Positions 19,277 through 28,599 of a DNA stretch of 64,000 bases are shown in pieces (position 1 is the first letter of the stretch; each line of letters begins with the position of its first letter). The stretch is from Gracilibacillus timonensis (lineage in GTDB: Bacteria > Bacillota > Bacilli > Bacillales > Amphibacillaceae), in assembly GCF_900086715.1 (NCBI RefSeq), contig NZ_FLKH01000010.1, positions 496,001 through 560,000 on the forward strand. Direction: 5' to 3'. The translations under genes were made by a program, and so were the position numbers. The notes under the pieces were generated by a model. The model saw only the letters and a list, made by a program, of their open reading frames with translations, made no database searches and was not told the origin of the DNA.

Positions 19277-20158
19277 TTACGTAGTTGCATTTCGATTCAT
19301 AATATAATATTGGATGGCTGAGATAACTAGAATAACTAAACCAAGCATGACCGCCATTGCTGATGCTAGCCCTGCTATAGACTCACCATGACTAAATGCT
19401 AAATCACGAATATACATCATTAGGACGGTTGTACTTTGGCGAGGACCTCCATCTGTCATCATTAATGGTTGAGCGAACACATTAAATGCTCCAGCTGTCG
19501 TCATAACCATTGTATAGATTAAAGGAAATTTAATCGATGGTAATGTAATACTCCAAAATTTCCTTACTGGACCAGCACCATCTATCTCAGCTGATTCATA
19601 TAAATCTTGTGATACTCCATTAATTCCAGCTCGATAAATGATCATGTTCCCTCCGATTCCTGCCCAAACGGTTATGATAATGATGATTATCCAAGCGTAT
19701 GGTTGATTTGCAGACCACACAACTTCGGACCCTAATAAATTATTAGCAACACCTAATTGCTTATTAAAAATTAACGACCAGATTAAAGCTGCGGCTGAAA
19801 TGGAAACAAGTCCAGGTATATAAACTAACGTTTGAAATAAGCTTGCAAATTTTAATTCTTTATGCTCTAAAGCCACTGCAATCGCCAAAGGAATGATAAT
19901 AAGTAATGGCACGCTCAGCGCTACAAATATTAGTGTGTTTTTCATCCCATTAAAAAACTGACTATAAAAAGTAGAATCACTATCCGCCAAAATAGTTCTA
20001 TAATTATCTAATCCAATCCATTGGGGATCACTTACTAAATTCCAACTTGTAAAAGAAGCATAGATACCAAATACAGATGGTATCAAAATAAACACCAGAA
20101 ATAATATAATATGTGGTCCGACGAAATAAATAGGAGTTAAATTACCTCTGTCTTTCAT
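19277..20158 (-). CDS. araP: ABC sugar importer permease, AraP/MalF type
   Basis: 293 residues with six transmembrane helices and the EAA motif LYESAEIDGAGPVRKFWSITLP, as in MalF-type permeases. ATG 20158 is preceded by AGGAGG. It sits between the solute-binding protein and the second permease. No ATPase gene is present in the operon; B. subtilis AraNPQ uses the shared ATPase MsmX, and the same is likely here. Confidence 0.88.
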   Translation of the reverse strand: MKDRGNLTPIYFVGPHIILFLVFILIPSVFGIYASFTSWNLVSDPQWIGLDNYRTILADSDSTFYSQFFNGMKNTLIFVALSVPLLIIIPLAIAVALEHKELKFASLFQTLVYIPGLVSISAAALIWSLIFNKQLGVANNLLGSEVVWSANQPYAWIIIIIITVWAGIGGNMIIYRAGINGVSQDLYESAEIDGAGPVRKFWSITLPSIKFPLIYTMVMTTAGAFNVFAQPLMMTDGGPRQSTTVLMMYIRDLAFSHGESIAGLASAMAVMLGLVILVISAIQYYIMNRNATT

Positions 20159-20226
20159 TTAGCTGACCTCCTCTTTTAAAAGGTAATATACTAAGTAACA
20201 AGATATTAATACATTACCTTTTATAT

Positions 20227-21477
20227 TTATTCTTCTTCCTCTTCTTCAGCGTTTTCAATATCTAACGAACCTTCCGCCACTTTATCCTCTACAAAACTTT
20301 GCATTTCTGAAAGACCTTCATCAATATTCATTTCACCGTGCACCAAATCTGCTACATAGGAATCCATTGCTTCTTGTATATATGGATAATGTTCATATGT
20401 GTAAATATAAAGCGACTCTTCTTCCTCTGGGGTAGAAGTAAAGAAAGCTTGCATAAATTCATCATATTCTGGTTCTTCTATCACATCTGTACTCGCTACA
20501 ATCTGACCAGCTTCTGCCCATTCTATAGAGTTTTCACGAATATACTCTAGAAAACTTGCAATTCCAGATTCTTTCTCATCTGTTCTTTCTTCATTTGTTA
20601 ACATAGAAAATAAATGCGCTGATGCTCTATTATGGAAAGAATTTGGCTCAAATGCATAAATGTTGGTAACACCAAAATTCAAATTTTCTACTTGAGCATG
20701 TCCTGTAGAACTCCATGTACCATCTGTTGAGAACAGAACATTTCCTGATTGAAACATCAAATACCCATCCTCACCATATGGCGTCATCAATCCAGCATCG
20801 TTAAGCTCTTTCACCGCTTCTATAGATTGTTTCATTACATCTGTATTCACTGCTGGTTCGCCATTTTCCTGAATGTCTCCACCCAAGTTTTGAATTTGCG
20901 CTAATAAAACCCAACTTAATAAAGCATCGTTTAATACATAGTCACCTTCATCTAGTTCACCTTGTAAAGAAAGCATTTCATCAAATGTAACAACATTATC
21001 ATCTAACCAATGCTCAACACCATACTTTGCTAATAAATCTTCGTTATAATACATGGCACTCCCATGAATATCTAGTGGAACAGTGTATTGTGTATCGTCA
21101 ACAACCCCTGCTGTCCAAGCCTCTTCAAGATAATTCTCTGCCGTTAATCCAGATTCTTGCTCCATTACGTTTGTCATCGGTTCTAATAAATCTTGATTCA
21201 CAAAACTTGGTACACGATCAGCATGAATAATAGATAGATCAGGAATACCACTTCCAGAGTTTAAAACCGTATACATTTTGGTATACATATCAGAAGTAAC
21301 AACATGTTTCACCGGAAATTCCGGATCAGTATCATTATAATCATCCACCAACTGATCCATGTATGCGCCATCATCCCCAGTTAATGGTGTCCAAAATTCA
21401 ATTGTATTTTCATCCTCTCCACACGCAGTCAAAAGCAACACTAATGAAATTAATACAAAGACAATACCCTTTTTCAT
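20227..21477 (-). CDS. araN: ABC sugar-binding lipoprotein, AraN type
   Basis: 416 residues of solute-binding family 1. The lipoprotein signal peptide ends in a LLLTAC lipobox, so the mature protein is tethered to the outer face of the membrane. The fold is the maltose-binding-protein type, with WTPLTGDDGAYMDQLVDDYN near the start. The C terminus is strikingly acidic (a run of six Glu). GGGAGG precedes ATG 21477. First gene of the importer operon, preceded by a cre-like site and two AraR-like operators. Confidence 0.9.
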   Translation of the reverse strand: MKKGIVFVLISLVLLLTACGEDENTIEFWTPLTGDDGAYMDQLVDDYNDTDPEFPVKHVVTSDMYTKMYTVLNSGSGIPDLSIIHADRVPSFVNQDLLEPMTNVMEQESGLTAENYLEEAWTAGVVDDTQYTVPLDIHGSAMYYNEDLLAKYGVEHWLDDNVVTFDEMLSLQGELDEGDYVLNDALLSWVLLAQIQNLGGDIQENGEPAVNTDVMKQSIEAVKELNDAGLMTPYGEDGYLMFQSGNVLFSTDGTWSSTGHAQVENLNFGVTNIYAFEPNSFHNRASAHLFSMLTNEERTDEKESGIASFLEYIRENSIEWAEAGQIVASTDVIEEPEYDEFMQAFFTSTPEEEESLYIYTYEHYPYIQEAMDSYVADLVHGEMNIDEGLSEMQSFVEDKVAEGSLDIENAEEEEEE

Positions 21478-21533
21478 TTTAAATCCTCCCTTTAATCTTT
21501 CTTTTTAAATAGAAATTAACTAATGACCATATT

Positions 21534-21548
21534 ATCAACCGCTTACAT
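21534..21548 (-). promoter_or_regulatory. cre-like site upstream of araN
   Basis: On the minus strand the bases read ATGTAAGCGGTTGAT, matching the cre consensus at 14 of 15 positions (the final C is A). It is close to the araN start codon. Confidence 0.5.
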
Positions 21549-21560
21549 TTTCATTCTCCT

Positions 21561-21638
21561 TTTGTATGTGACTTCAATTAAATAAAAAATTAATTATAAT
21601 ACTCACTTAATCGCATTTCAAATTTGTACGTATGAGTT
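21561..21638. promoter_or_regulatory. Pair of AraR-like operators upstream of araN
   Basis: AATTTGTACGTATGAGTT at 21621-21638 closely resembles the AraR consensus. TTTGTATGTGACTT at 21561-21574 is a weaker copy. Their centres are about 62 bp apart, close to six helical turns. Confidence 0.65.
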
Positions 21639-21737
21639 ATTTCTGATTTCAGTATACACAATTAGAAGTCATTTTTCAATACATTTTTGTTAACAAAAGT
21701 AGTTAATTTTCTTTTTAATTAATAATAATATTAATTA

Positions 21738-21773
21738 AAAAGAAAAACCTCTTCTTATAATTAACAGAGGTTT
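21738..21773 (-). terminator. Terminator after the GH43 gene
   Basis: Arms AAACCTCT and AGAGGTTT around a 12-base loop, followed on the minus strand by a T-rich run (TTTTTCTTTTT). Immediately downstream of the GH43 stop codon. Confidence 0.8.
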
Positions 21774-21787
21774 ACTTCTAATAAAAT

Positions 21788-24652
21788 TCAACTTCTATTT
21801 TTCTTTATTATAAATACACTTCCACCTAGCAAAATTAAAAACAGTCCTAGCAAAATCCAATTAAATTGGTTAGTGGCAGTATTAGGTAAAACATTACCAT
21901 CTTCTGTTTGATCTTGATTGTTTTCGTTGTTTTTTTCAATTGTTTCTTCTTCAGTATCTATGATTTCCTCTTCATTATCACCTTTTTCTAGCGCCTCATT
22001 ATCTTCAGTTCCTTCTTCACCCGCCTCTTCGTCCGCTGGTTTATCTTCCTTTATTTCTTCACCATCTTCACTCTTTCCAGGTTGTTCTTCATCCTCTTCA
22101 CTAGGATTCTCATATAATTCTTGCACTTTCTCTAATGACAGTGCTATTCCATCATAAACACGCACTTCGTCCATTAACCCTTGAAATGGCATATCCCAGT
22201 AATTCACACCTAATGCGAAGGTAGCTTTAGAAGTTGTGAAAATATTTGGAAAATCTTCCCCAACAAACTTCTCTTCCCCGTTAATATACAATGTTGCTTT
22301 TCCTTGATCGGCTGTAAATGTTAGATGCGTCCACTCACCTTCTGGAATCATTGTATCCGCATTTGCATCATACCAATCAGTACCATTATGCGCCCAAACT
22401 TTGGTCACGCCATCTCCATTCGGGACCAAACTTATCCAATTTTCTGTTTCTCTAGCTCCAAAAAATGTTGTTGTAAATGCTGTCACTTCTTTCGGATAAA
22501 CCCATAGAGAAACCGAGTAACTGTCATTCGAAATCAATCCATCTGCCAATTTCAATCCTGACTCGCCATTAAATTGAGCTGCTTGACCTTCGACACCTTC
22601 CACAAAGGATATGTCGCCACCTGTGTTATCGATGCGGTCTCCTGTGATAATGGCATCTGCTTGATTGCCTGTGTTATCATCTGGTCCTTCATTAAAGTTA
22701 TATAAGGCTACTAAACCACCCTCTTCCTCAGCGAGAACAGTCGTTTGTATAGTAACATGGTCTGTTATATCTCCTAATGTAATAGTTGCCGTTAAATCTA
22801 CTTCGATATTTTCTGATCCGAATGGCGGTCTTTGTACAGTTCCTTCCGTAGAAATAACATTAGGATGTGAGGATTCCCATGAAATGTTTGCCCCTTGTGC
22901 TGCTATAGTTGATAAAGAAATATCTGACACTACACTGTCTGGAATGACATTTATTAATTCTCCTTTAATACCTGCTATTACTTCTTGTTCCGCTTTATTC
23001 TCCACCTGGCTTCCCCAAATAACGACACCGTTAGTAGACATTGCACTAAATGTCATAACCCATTTGTTTGTTGCAGGATCATATTGACGAATGAAAACAC
23101 CGTCATAGATTTCATCATCAACAGTCAGTTCAACTCGGTAATCCTCTGATAACTCCCAACTTCCTGAAACTGCCCCAGAAACCGTGTTGTCTTCATGTAA
23201 CTGAATCCAGGTAGATTCTGTTATGTCACCCGTGATCTCTTGTCCATGATTAATATACTTATAATTTCCAGATACATTATCTTTTTCCACTGTTTCAATA
23301 GTTTCTCCGGCATAATGATATGGTGTTGGCACTGGCCATTGATTCCTATTTTGAAATGTTTGATGTACACGAAGTTCATGCATTTCTCCTTGTTGAGGAA
23401 AACGTGTATGCGTCACAATGAACTCCTTATCAAGCTCATCATCTATTAAATAGGAATTATGACCTGGCGCCATATAACCTGTACCTATTCCTAAACCTGC
23501 TTCTCCTAAATCTCTTTTAAACAGGAAGTTGCCCATCATTTTATTACCAATTTCTTTATGGTCATCATTACCTGGAAAATTACCTACCCCCATATCAAAG
23601 TTTTCAGGAAAAACAGCTTCATTTCCAGCCGCATCAACATAAGGGCCTTCGATACTTTCCGATCGAAACTGTCGCATTTGGTAACCTCCATCAGAGGCTA
23701 GACCGCCATACGTTATATAAAGATAATAATAACCAGTATCATCATCATAAACTGCATATGTTCCTTCGCCTGATCGTCCATAACCGCCTGCAATTTTTGT
23801 ACCGTAATACCGATCAATCATTCTGCCGTCAGAGGTTTCTCCGTCTTCACCGGGATAAATGGGAATACCTGTCTCTTTATCTAACGGTAAAATAAATGTT
23901 CCACCGGACCAAGAGCCATATGTCATCCATAAATCCCCATTCTCATCATAAAGAATATTTGGGTCAATCGCGTTAGTGTATTGCGCATTATTAAAGTTCC
24001 CTTCACTTGTAAACCAATCCGGGTTAGGCTCATCAAACACACCATCATCTATAAGATCTGGAATCTTGGTGTTCTCCCAATGCTTGTTTACGTCACTGTT
24101 ATTGTCATAAATTTCATAATTTGTAAAAAAAGAGTACATAATGGTGTCCGTATATCCATACGGTCCCTCGATATCTTTTGATACTGCAATGCCTATGGCA
24201 GAACGTATATAAGTTGATGAGACACTGTAGTACTGCATATAAGCACCTGTTGATCCATCTTCCCATTGATAGTCTTTATTCCAGAAAATATCTGGTGCCC
24301 ACACGGCAAATCCTCCGGTACTGTCTGCATCGTCTTCGCCTGCCCATTCAAAAGATTCGGCAAGATTTTCAGACAAATTACCATATATCGGATTGTTCTC
24401 TGGGGTTTGATACTCTCCTTCCACAATAGAATGCCAATTAATTAAATCAGAAGATTTGGCTGCCGCTATATGAGTTCCAAATACATAATAAGAACCGTCA
24501 TCCATTTTAATGATGGACGGATCATGTACAGAAGCTCGTTCAAACGCTATTTTTTCTTCACTGTTCTTCTCTTCTCCAAGTACTGTACTCACTGGTATGG
24601 CTAAAACCAACAGAAAGCCAATCACCGAGACTTTCTTCATTAAATGAATCAT
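21788..24652 (-). CDS. Cell-wall-anchored GH43 arabinanase-like enzyme
   Basis: About 954 residues. Signal peptide (residues 1-26), then a five-bladed-propeller GH43 catalytic domain: general base Asp in SVHDPSIIKMDDG, with later DPNILYDENGDLWMTYGSW and SGEGTYAVYDD, as in endo-1,5-alpha-L-arabinanases with an additional C-terminal module. An Ig-like domain of the bacterial atrophied type (SWESSHPNVISTEGTV) and a LamG/concanavalin-like domain (LVALYNFNEGP ... LMDEVRVYDGIAL) follow. The C terminus has a long Glu/Asp-rich linker, an LPNTA sorting motif, a membrane helix and a KKNRS tail. ATG 24652 has GAGAGGAG before it; the long upstream extension lacks one. It probably cuts arabinan at the cell surface. 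Confidence 0.92.
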   Translation of the reverse strand: MIHLMKKVSVIGFLLVLAIPVSTVLGEEKNSEEKIAFERASVHDPSIIKMDDGSYYVFGTHIAAAKSSDLINWHSIVEGEYQTPENNPIYGNLSENLAESFEWAGEDDADSTGGFAVWAPDIFWNKDYQWEDGSTGAYMQYYSVSSTYIRSAIGIAVSKDIEGPYGYTDTIMYSFFTNYEIYDNNSDVNKHWENTKIPDLIDDGVFDEPNPDWFTSEGNFNNAQYTNAIDPNILYDENGDLWMTYGSWSGGTFILPLDKETGIPIYPGEDGETSDGRMIDRYYGTKIAGGYGRSGEGTYAVYDDDTGYYYLYITYGGLASDGGYQMRQFRSESIEGPYVDAAGNEAVFPENFDMGVGNFPGNDDHKEIGNKMMGNFLFKRDLGEAGLGIGTGYMAPGHNSYLIDDELDKEFIVTHTRFPQQGEMHELRVHQTFQNRNQWPVPTPYHYAGETIETVEKDNVSGNYKYINHGQEITGDITESTWIQLHEDNTVSGAVSGSWELSEDYRVELTVDDEIYDGVFIRQYDPATNKWVMTFSAMSTNGVVIWGSQVENKAEQEVIAGIKGELINVIPDSVVSDISLSTIAAQGANISWESSHPNVISTEGTVQRPPFGSENIEVDLTATITLGDITDHVTIQTTVLAEEEGGLVALYNFNEGPDDNTGNQADAIITGDRIDNTGGDISFVEGVEGQAAQFNGESGLKLADGLISNDSYSVSLWVYPKEVTAFTTTFFGARETENWISLVPNGDGVTKVWAHNGTDWYDANADTMIPEGEWTHLTFTADQGKATLYINGEEKFVGEDFPNIFTTSKATFALGVNYWDMPFQGLMDEVRVYDGIALSLEKVQELYENPSEEDEEQPGKSEDGEEIKEDKPADEEAGEEGTEDNEALEKGDNEEEIIDTEEETIEKNNENNQDQTEDGNVLPNTATNQFNWILLGLFLILLGGSVFIIKKNRS

Positions 24653-24759
24653 TGATTTATTTCTCCTCTCGCTTTTATTGAAGGCGCTATCATTCTTTAA
24701 CAAAAACACGTAAAATACCCTTACAAGATACACAATCTACCTTTTAGGAAACGGATAAT

Positions 24760-24774
24760 ATTAAACGCTTCCAA
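24760..24774 (-). promoter_or_regulatory. cre-like site upstream of the GH43 gene
   Basis: The minus-strand bases TTGGAAGCGTTTAAT match cre at 14 of 15 positions. The spacer from 24653 to 24907 is otherwise AT-rich with no gene; I see no strong AraR operator in it. Confidence 0.5.
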
Positions 24775-24907
24775 CACCTTCTTCACAAGATTACTATAAA
24801 AGTATATTTTAATCAATATTTTTTCATAATAGTTAATATTTAAATTAATAATGGGTGTTATTTCTGAATTAATTATCTTTTTTGTTAATTCAATTCGCGT
24901 CGTTTCA

Positions 24908-24946
24908 CAAAAAAAATCATCAAAGCCATGATAAACTTTGATGATC
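24908..24946 (-). terminator. Terminator after the GPH symporter gene
   Basis: Perfect 10-bp arms (ATCATCAAAG and complement) with a 10-base loop, followed on the minus strand by eight T. About 85 bp downstream of the symporter stop codon. A second small hairpin (CCCCT-GAAGAA-AGGGG) lies at about 25002-25017. Confidence 0.85.
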
Positions 24947-25031
24947 CCATTGAATACCTACCCAACAGGCATATGATTTGCGCGAATAAAACAACAACCT
25001 CCCCTGAAGAAAGGGGCCTGAACAATTGACC

Positions 25032-26390
25032 TTAAGACTGTTTACGCACTTCCAAATCGCTAGCAACTTTATGATAAAATTTATCAAGTTTATAAAAATA
25101 CATTAGGATAATTTGAAGCAAATAAACCACAATTGGTAAATAGACAAAAACAGCGTATATAGAATCAATTGCTGAATCTGGTTGTACATCTAGCACACCA
25201 TTATATCCTCCAATAGCTAGCACCCAGCCCACACTGGCTGTCCCTATACCTATACCAATTTTTTGACCCATGCTTCCACCACTGTATAAAACTCCTTCAT
25301 TTCGAATCCCGGTTTTCCATTCACCATATTCAATAGTATCCGGCAATAGAGCCCATAAAGCACCGATTAGTGGTACGCTTCCAATTCCTCTGATTATTTG
25401 CGAAATAACCACTACCCAAACACTGCCTGGTTCAATTAACACAAATAAACATCCTAATATACTAATAAAGGAACCAGCAATGATTGCATTCCGTTTCCCA
25501 AATTTACTAAAAATAACGGGAAGTGCAAAAAAACCTACAATTACTGGCACTGTGAAAGCTATCGTTAACGCCCCAACTAAACCAGGCATATCAAGAATAT
25601 TATCAGCATAGTAAACCGTACTTCCTTGACGTAAGCCATCGCCTATACTGAAAACGATAAAATAACCAAATACAATAACCCAATACTTATTCTTCGATAA
25701 TGTTTTTAAACTATCTTTTAGTTTTATTTTTTTATTTTGCTCTACTTTTACAGGTTTGACTCTTTCTTTTGTTGTTTTAAAGGTCGTAAAGAATAACAAT
25801 GCAGCAATAGTAGCAAAAATGGCATAAGTTAAAACCCAGCCAGATTGTCCACCACCGAATTGATCTACCAGAGGCATTGTTAAATTAGTGACAATCAATA
25901 CCCCAATTTGCGCAAAAAACATTCTGTAAAGGTTTAACACTTCACGCTGCGGTTTATCCTGTGTAATGAGTGTGTTTAATGTTCCATAAGGAATGACCAC
26001 GGAAGTAAATGATAGTACTAATAAGTTATAAGATACAATCACATAAACAATTTTCCACGTATAACTGATATCTGGTACTGCGAATAAAGCTACTGTTAAC
26101 ACAGAAAATGGGATGGCTAACCATAAAATCCATGGTCGAGCTTTTCCATATTTAGTGTTGGTTTTATCAACAACAGCACCCATAGCAATATCTGAAAATC
26201 CATCTAAAAACCGCGAGAAAAGCATAATAGTACCTACAATGCCCGCTCCTAATCCTATTACATCTGTATAGAAGTAGACAATAAACATCCCTAAAGATGC
26301 CCAGGAAAAATTAACTGCTAAATCTCCAAAACCAAATCCCATTTTCTCTTTAAAACTTATTTTTTCATTACCTTTTGTATGCGCATTCAT
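25032..26390 (-). CDS. GPH-family glycoside:cation symporter
   Basis: 452 residues with about 12 transmembrane helices, belonging to the glycoside-pentoside-hexuronide:cation symporter family (MelB, XynP, YnaJ relatives). The N-terminal GFGDLAVNFSWASLG and SRFLDGFSDIAMGAVVDKTNTKYGKARPW loop (with the conserved D...D pair) is diagnostic. AGGGATC precedes ATG 26390. Its far-upstream region carries two AraR-like operators, so an arabinoside or arabinose substrate with Na+ or H+ coupling is likely; specificity cannot be read from sequence. Confidence 0.9.
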   Translation of the reverse strand: MNAHTKGNEKISFKEKMGFGFGDLAVNFSWASLGMFIVYFYTDVIGLGAGIVGTIMLFSRFLDGFSDIAMGAVVDKTNTKYGKARPWILWLAIPFSVLTVALFAVPDISYTWKIVYVIVSYNLLVLSFTSVVIPYGTLNTLITQDKPQREVLNLYRMFFAQIGVLIVTNLTMPLVDQFGGGQSGWVLTYAIFATIAALLFFTTFKTTKERVKPVKVEQNKKIKLKDSLKTLSKNKYWVIVFGYFIVFSIGDGLRQGSTVYYADNILDMPGLVGALTIAFTVPVIVGFFALPVIFSKFGKRNAIIAGSFISILGCLFVLIEPGSVWVVVISQIIRGIGSVPLIGALWALLPDTIEYGEWKTGIRNEGVLYSGGSMGQKIGIGIGTASVGWVLAIGGYNGVLDVQPDSAIDSIYAVFVYLPIVVYLLQIILMYFYKLDKFYHKVASDLEVRKQS

Positions 26391-27091
26391 GATGATCCCT
26401 GCTTTCGTGAATAATTAGATTTATTCTTAGAGAATATACTTATCTTAGGTGCTGAATACATCCTTTTACCTGAAGCTCGCTGTTATTATCCTGTGGAACA
26501 AGCAGAAAGGTCATTATATACAAAACGGTTGTCTTTTCTATAACAAACCTATACAAATAGCCTTAGAGTTATTTACATCATAGATTATGCTGGACTGGAC
26601 ACGATAGATCTTTAACATAAATCCAAGAATACTTTCTTCTTTTTTGGTTGAGTGGTTACAATCATTCCAAACACCGTCATATTATATTCCTACAAATTTG
26701 ATAAATCAGTATTTAAAATGTCTTTGTTAATTACGTTTTCACTATAATTATGTAGTTTAACTGGTTAATAAATTGTCGCATTTACAACGCTTACTTTGTT
26801 TCTTGGATTACTAGTCAAAGTAATATTAAAGTAATATTATTGGTTAAACGTTTATATTCTAAAATACAGTTGGGTTCTTGTTTTCATCCTAATTACAACG
26901 CTATCATTTTGTATCTAAACTGGTAACTATCACAACGTTAGTCATTACTTTACTTGACCATTCTATACATTCGCTCATTCCTATTTGATTCGCTTTCATA
27001 GCTCTCCAAACTAACTCTCTATACGATTTGATCTTTTCTACTTGGACCTATTTTATCTTTCAATAAATAATAATTTTCCTTTCACCCCCTC
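26391..27091. other. Long AT-rich gene-free spacer
   Basis: I see no plausible coding frame, tRNA or strong hairpin on either strand here. Together with the operator and terminator region to 27459 it makes a gap of over 1 kb in a dense locus. If the AraR operators at 27092-27140 mark the promoter of the symporter gene, the transcript would have a leader of roughly 700 bases. Confidence 0.5.
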
Positions 27092-27140
27092 AACTCATAC
27101 ATACATCTATTAATTAATTTCCATCTTATACGAATAAGTT
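27092..27140. promoter_or_regulatory. Pair of AraR-like operators upstream of the GPH symporter
   Basis: AACTCATACATACATCT at 27092-27108 and ATCTTATACGAATAAGTT at 27123-27140, centres about 31 bp apart. The layout and sequences closely mirror the pair in front of abfA. Confidence 0.6.
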
Positions 27141-27368
27141 AATTTACATTTATTATAACGAATGATTTCAAAATTTTCAACATATTAATGTTTACTATGA
27201 ATAACAATAATATCATTTTATAAATTAATTAGTTAATCAATAGGGAATTTATACTAATATAATTAATATATTAAAACATAAAATGAGCACATGCTATCAT
27301 TCTGTTGCTATCAAGTTACTTGAAATAACATGACAATTGTCGTCCTCTATATACTTGTTTATACACAA

Positions 27369-27432
27369 TAAAAAATCCGAACTCCAGCGAAATTCTCAAA
27401 AAAGAACTTCAAACCATAGTTCGGATTTTTCT
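27369..27432 (-). terminator. Terminator after the zinc dehydrogenase gene
   Basis: Arms AAAAATCCGAACT and AGTTCGGATTTTT enclose about 36 bases; T-runs on both sides. Downstream of the dehydrogenase stop codon on the minus strand. Confidence 0.75.
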
Positions 27433-27459
27433 TAAGCATATATTATTTCTCGAGCGATA

Positions 27460-28536
27460 TTACGGTCTTACCGAAACCTTAATCGCCTCTGCATTTTGAG
27501 CCATTTCCATCGCCTCATGGAAATCTTCCAGTTTATACGTGTGAGTCACAATACCTTCTGCCGTTATCAATCCTCGTTCAAAATGATCAATGACAATCGG
27601 ATAGGTGTATGGGCCAAGGTGAGAGCCTCTGATATCTAACTCTTTCTTATCTCCAATGACACTCCAATCAGTAGTCGTTTCTTGACCAAACACACTGAAT
27701 TCTACAAATCTACCAAGTTTACGTGTCATTTCTAAACCTTGTGTAACGCCTTTAGGATTTCCAGTCGCTTCAATATAAACATCACAGCCGTAGCCATTTG
27801 TTAGTGATTTAACCTTCTCGATAGCATCTTCTTTGGCTGGATTAATACATATGTCCGCACCAAATTGTTTGGCCAGCTCAAGCCTCTTATCATTGGCATC
27901 CAGTACAACCAATTTCTTTGGTGTCTTTAATTTTATAAATTGAAGCATGCATAACCCAAGTGTTCCTGCACCTGCCAAGACAACAAAATCTTCAAACTCA
28001 ATCGTTGCTCTTTGTACAGCATGGACTGCGCAAGCCATAGGTTCGATCAGGCTTGCCTCTGTGTCTGTCACTCCTTCGGTCACTTTATAAATAGTCGATT
28101 GATTGCTGAACTTCATGTATTCAGCCATCGCGCCTTCTGCGACGCCCTGCTGAAAACCATACATATTATGCACTTGGCACATCCAATACTTTCCGGTTCT
28201 GCAATACCAGCACTTACCGCATGGATTAATTTGGTCGGTTGTTACTTTATCGCCTATTTCTATTCCATGAAGTTCTCCCGCTCCTTCTCCTAACTGAACA
28301 ACTGTTCCATAAAATTCGTGCCCAGGGATTACCGGTGCCTTCAGCCAAGGATCATCTCCTGCCCAATACATATCTGCTCCATGAGCTACTTTGATATCAC
28401 TTCCACATATCCCACATGCTTCTACTTTAATAATAACTTCCCCTGCACCTGGTAAGGGAGTAACTACTTCCTCTACTCTATAATCTTCCGGTCCATAACA
28501 AACTACTGCATTCATTGTCTTAGGAACTGCATTCAT
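27460..28536 (-). CDS. Zinc-dependent medium-chain alcohol/polyol dehydrogenase
   Basis: About 358 residues of the MDR family. Catalytic zinc ligands are in ACGICGSDIK and PGHEF; the structural zinc site has CGKCWYCRTGKYWMC; the NAD site is AGAGTLGLCML. The pattern resembles threitol/erythritol-type and other polyol dehydrogenases. ATG 28536 is preferred because AGGAAGG is well spaced from it; ATG 28545 abuts that site. It lies 63 bp after araR, possibly in the same transcript. An oxidation of L-arabinitol or another pentitol is plausible in this locus, but specificity is inference. Confidence 0.85.
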   Translation of the reverse strand: MNAVPKTMNAVVCYGPEDYRVEEVVTPLPGAGEVIIKVEACGICGSDIKVAHGADMYWAGDDPWLKAPVIPGHEFYGTVVQLGEGAGELHGIEIGDKVTTDQINPCGKCWYCRTGKYWMCQVHNMYGFQQGVAEGAMAEYMKFSNQSTIYKVTEGVTDTEASLIEPMACAVHAVQRATIEFEDFVVLAGAGTLGLCMLQFIKLKTPKKLVVLDANDKRLELAKQFGADICINPAKEDAIEKVKSLTNGYGCDVYIEATGNPKGVTQGLEMTRKLGRFVEFSVFGQETTTDWSVIGDKKELDIRGSHLGPYTYPIVIDHFERGLITAEGIVTHTYKLEDFHEAMEMAQNAEAIKVSVRP

Positions 28537-28599
28537 CTTACACATTCCTTCCTGTTAGAAATTAGAATTTTAACATGCATTACGGAGGATGCTTATTGC

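Noticed and set aside
21918-22157. Ser-rich plus-strand frame
   Set aside because: It is the complement of the Glu/Asp-rich linker of the GH43 protein.
26776-26860. Two ACGCTT/ACGTTT stretches as cre sites for the symporter
   Set aside because: They break the consensus at conserved positions (TTNCA arm) and lie far from the start codon.
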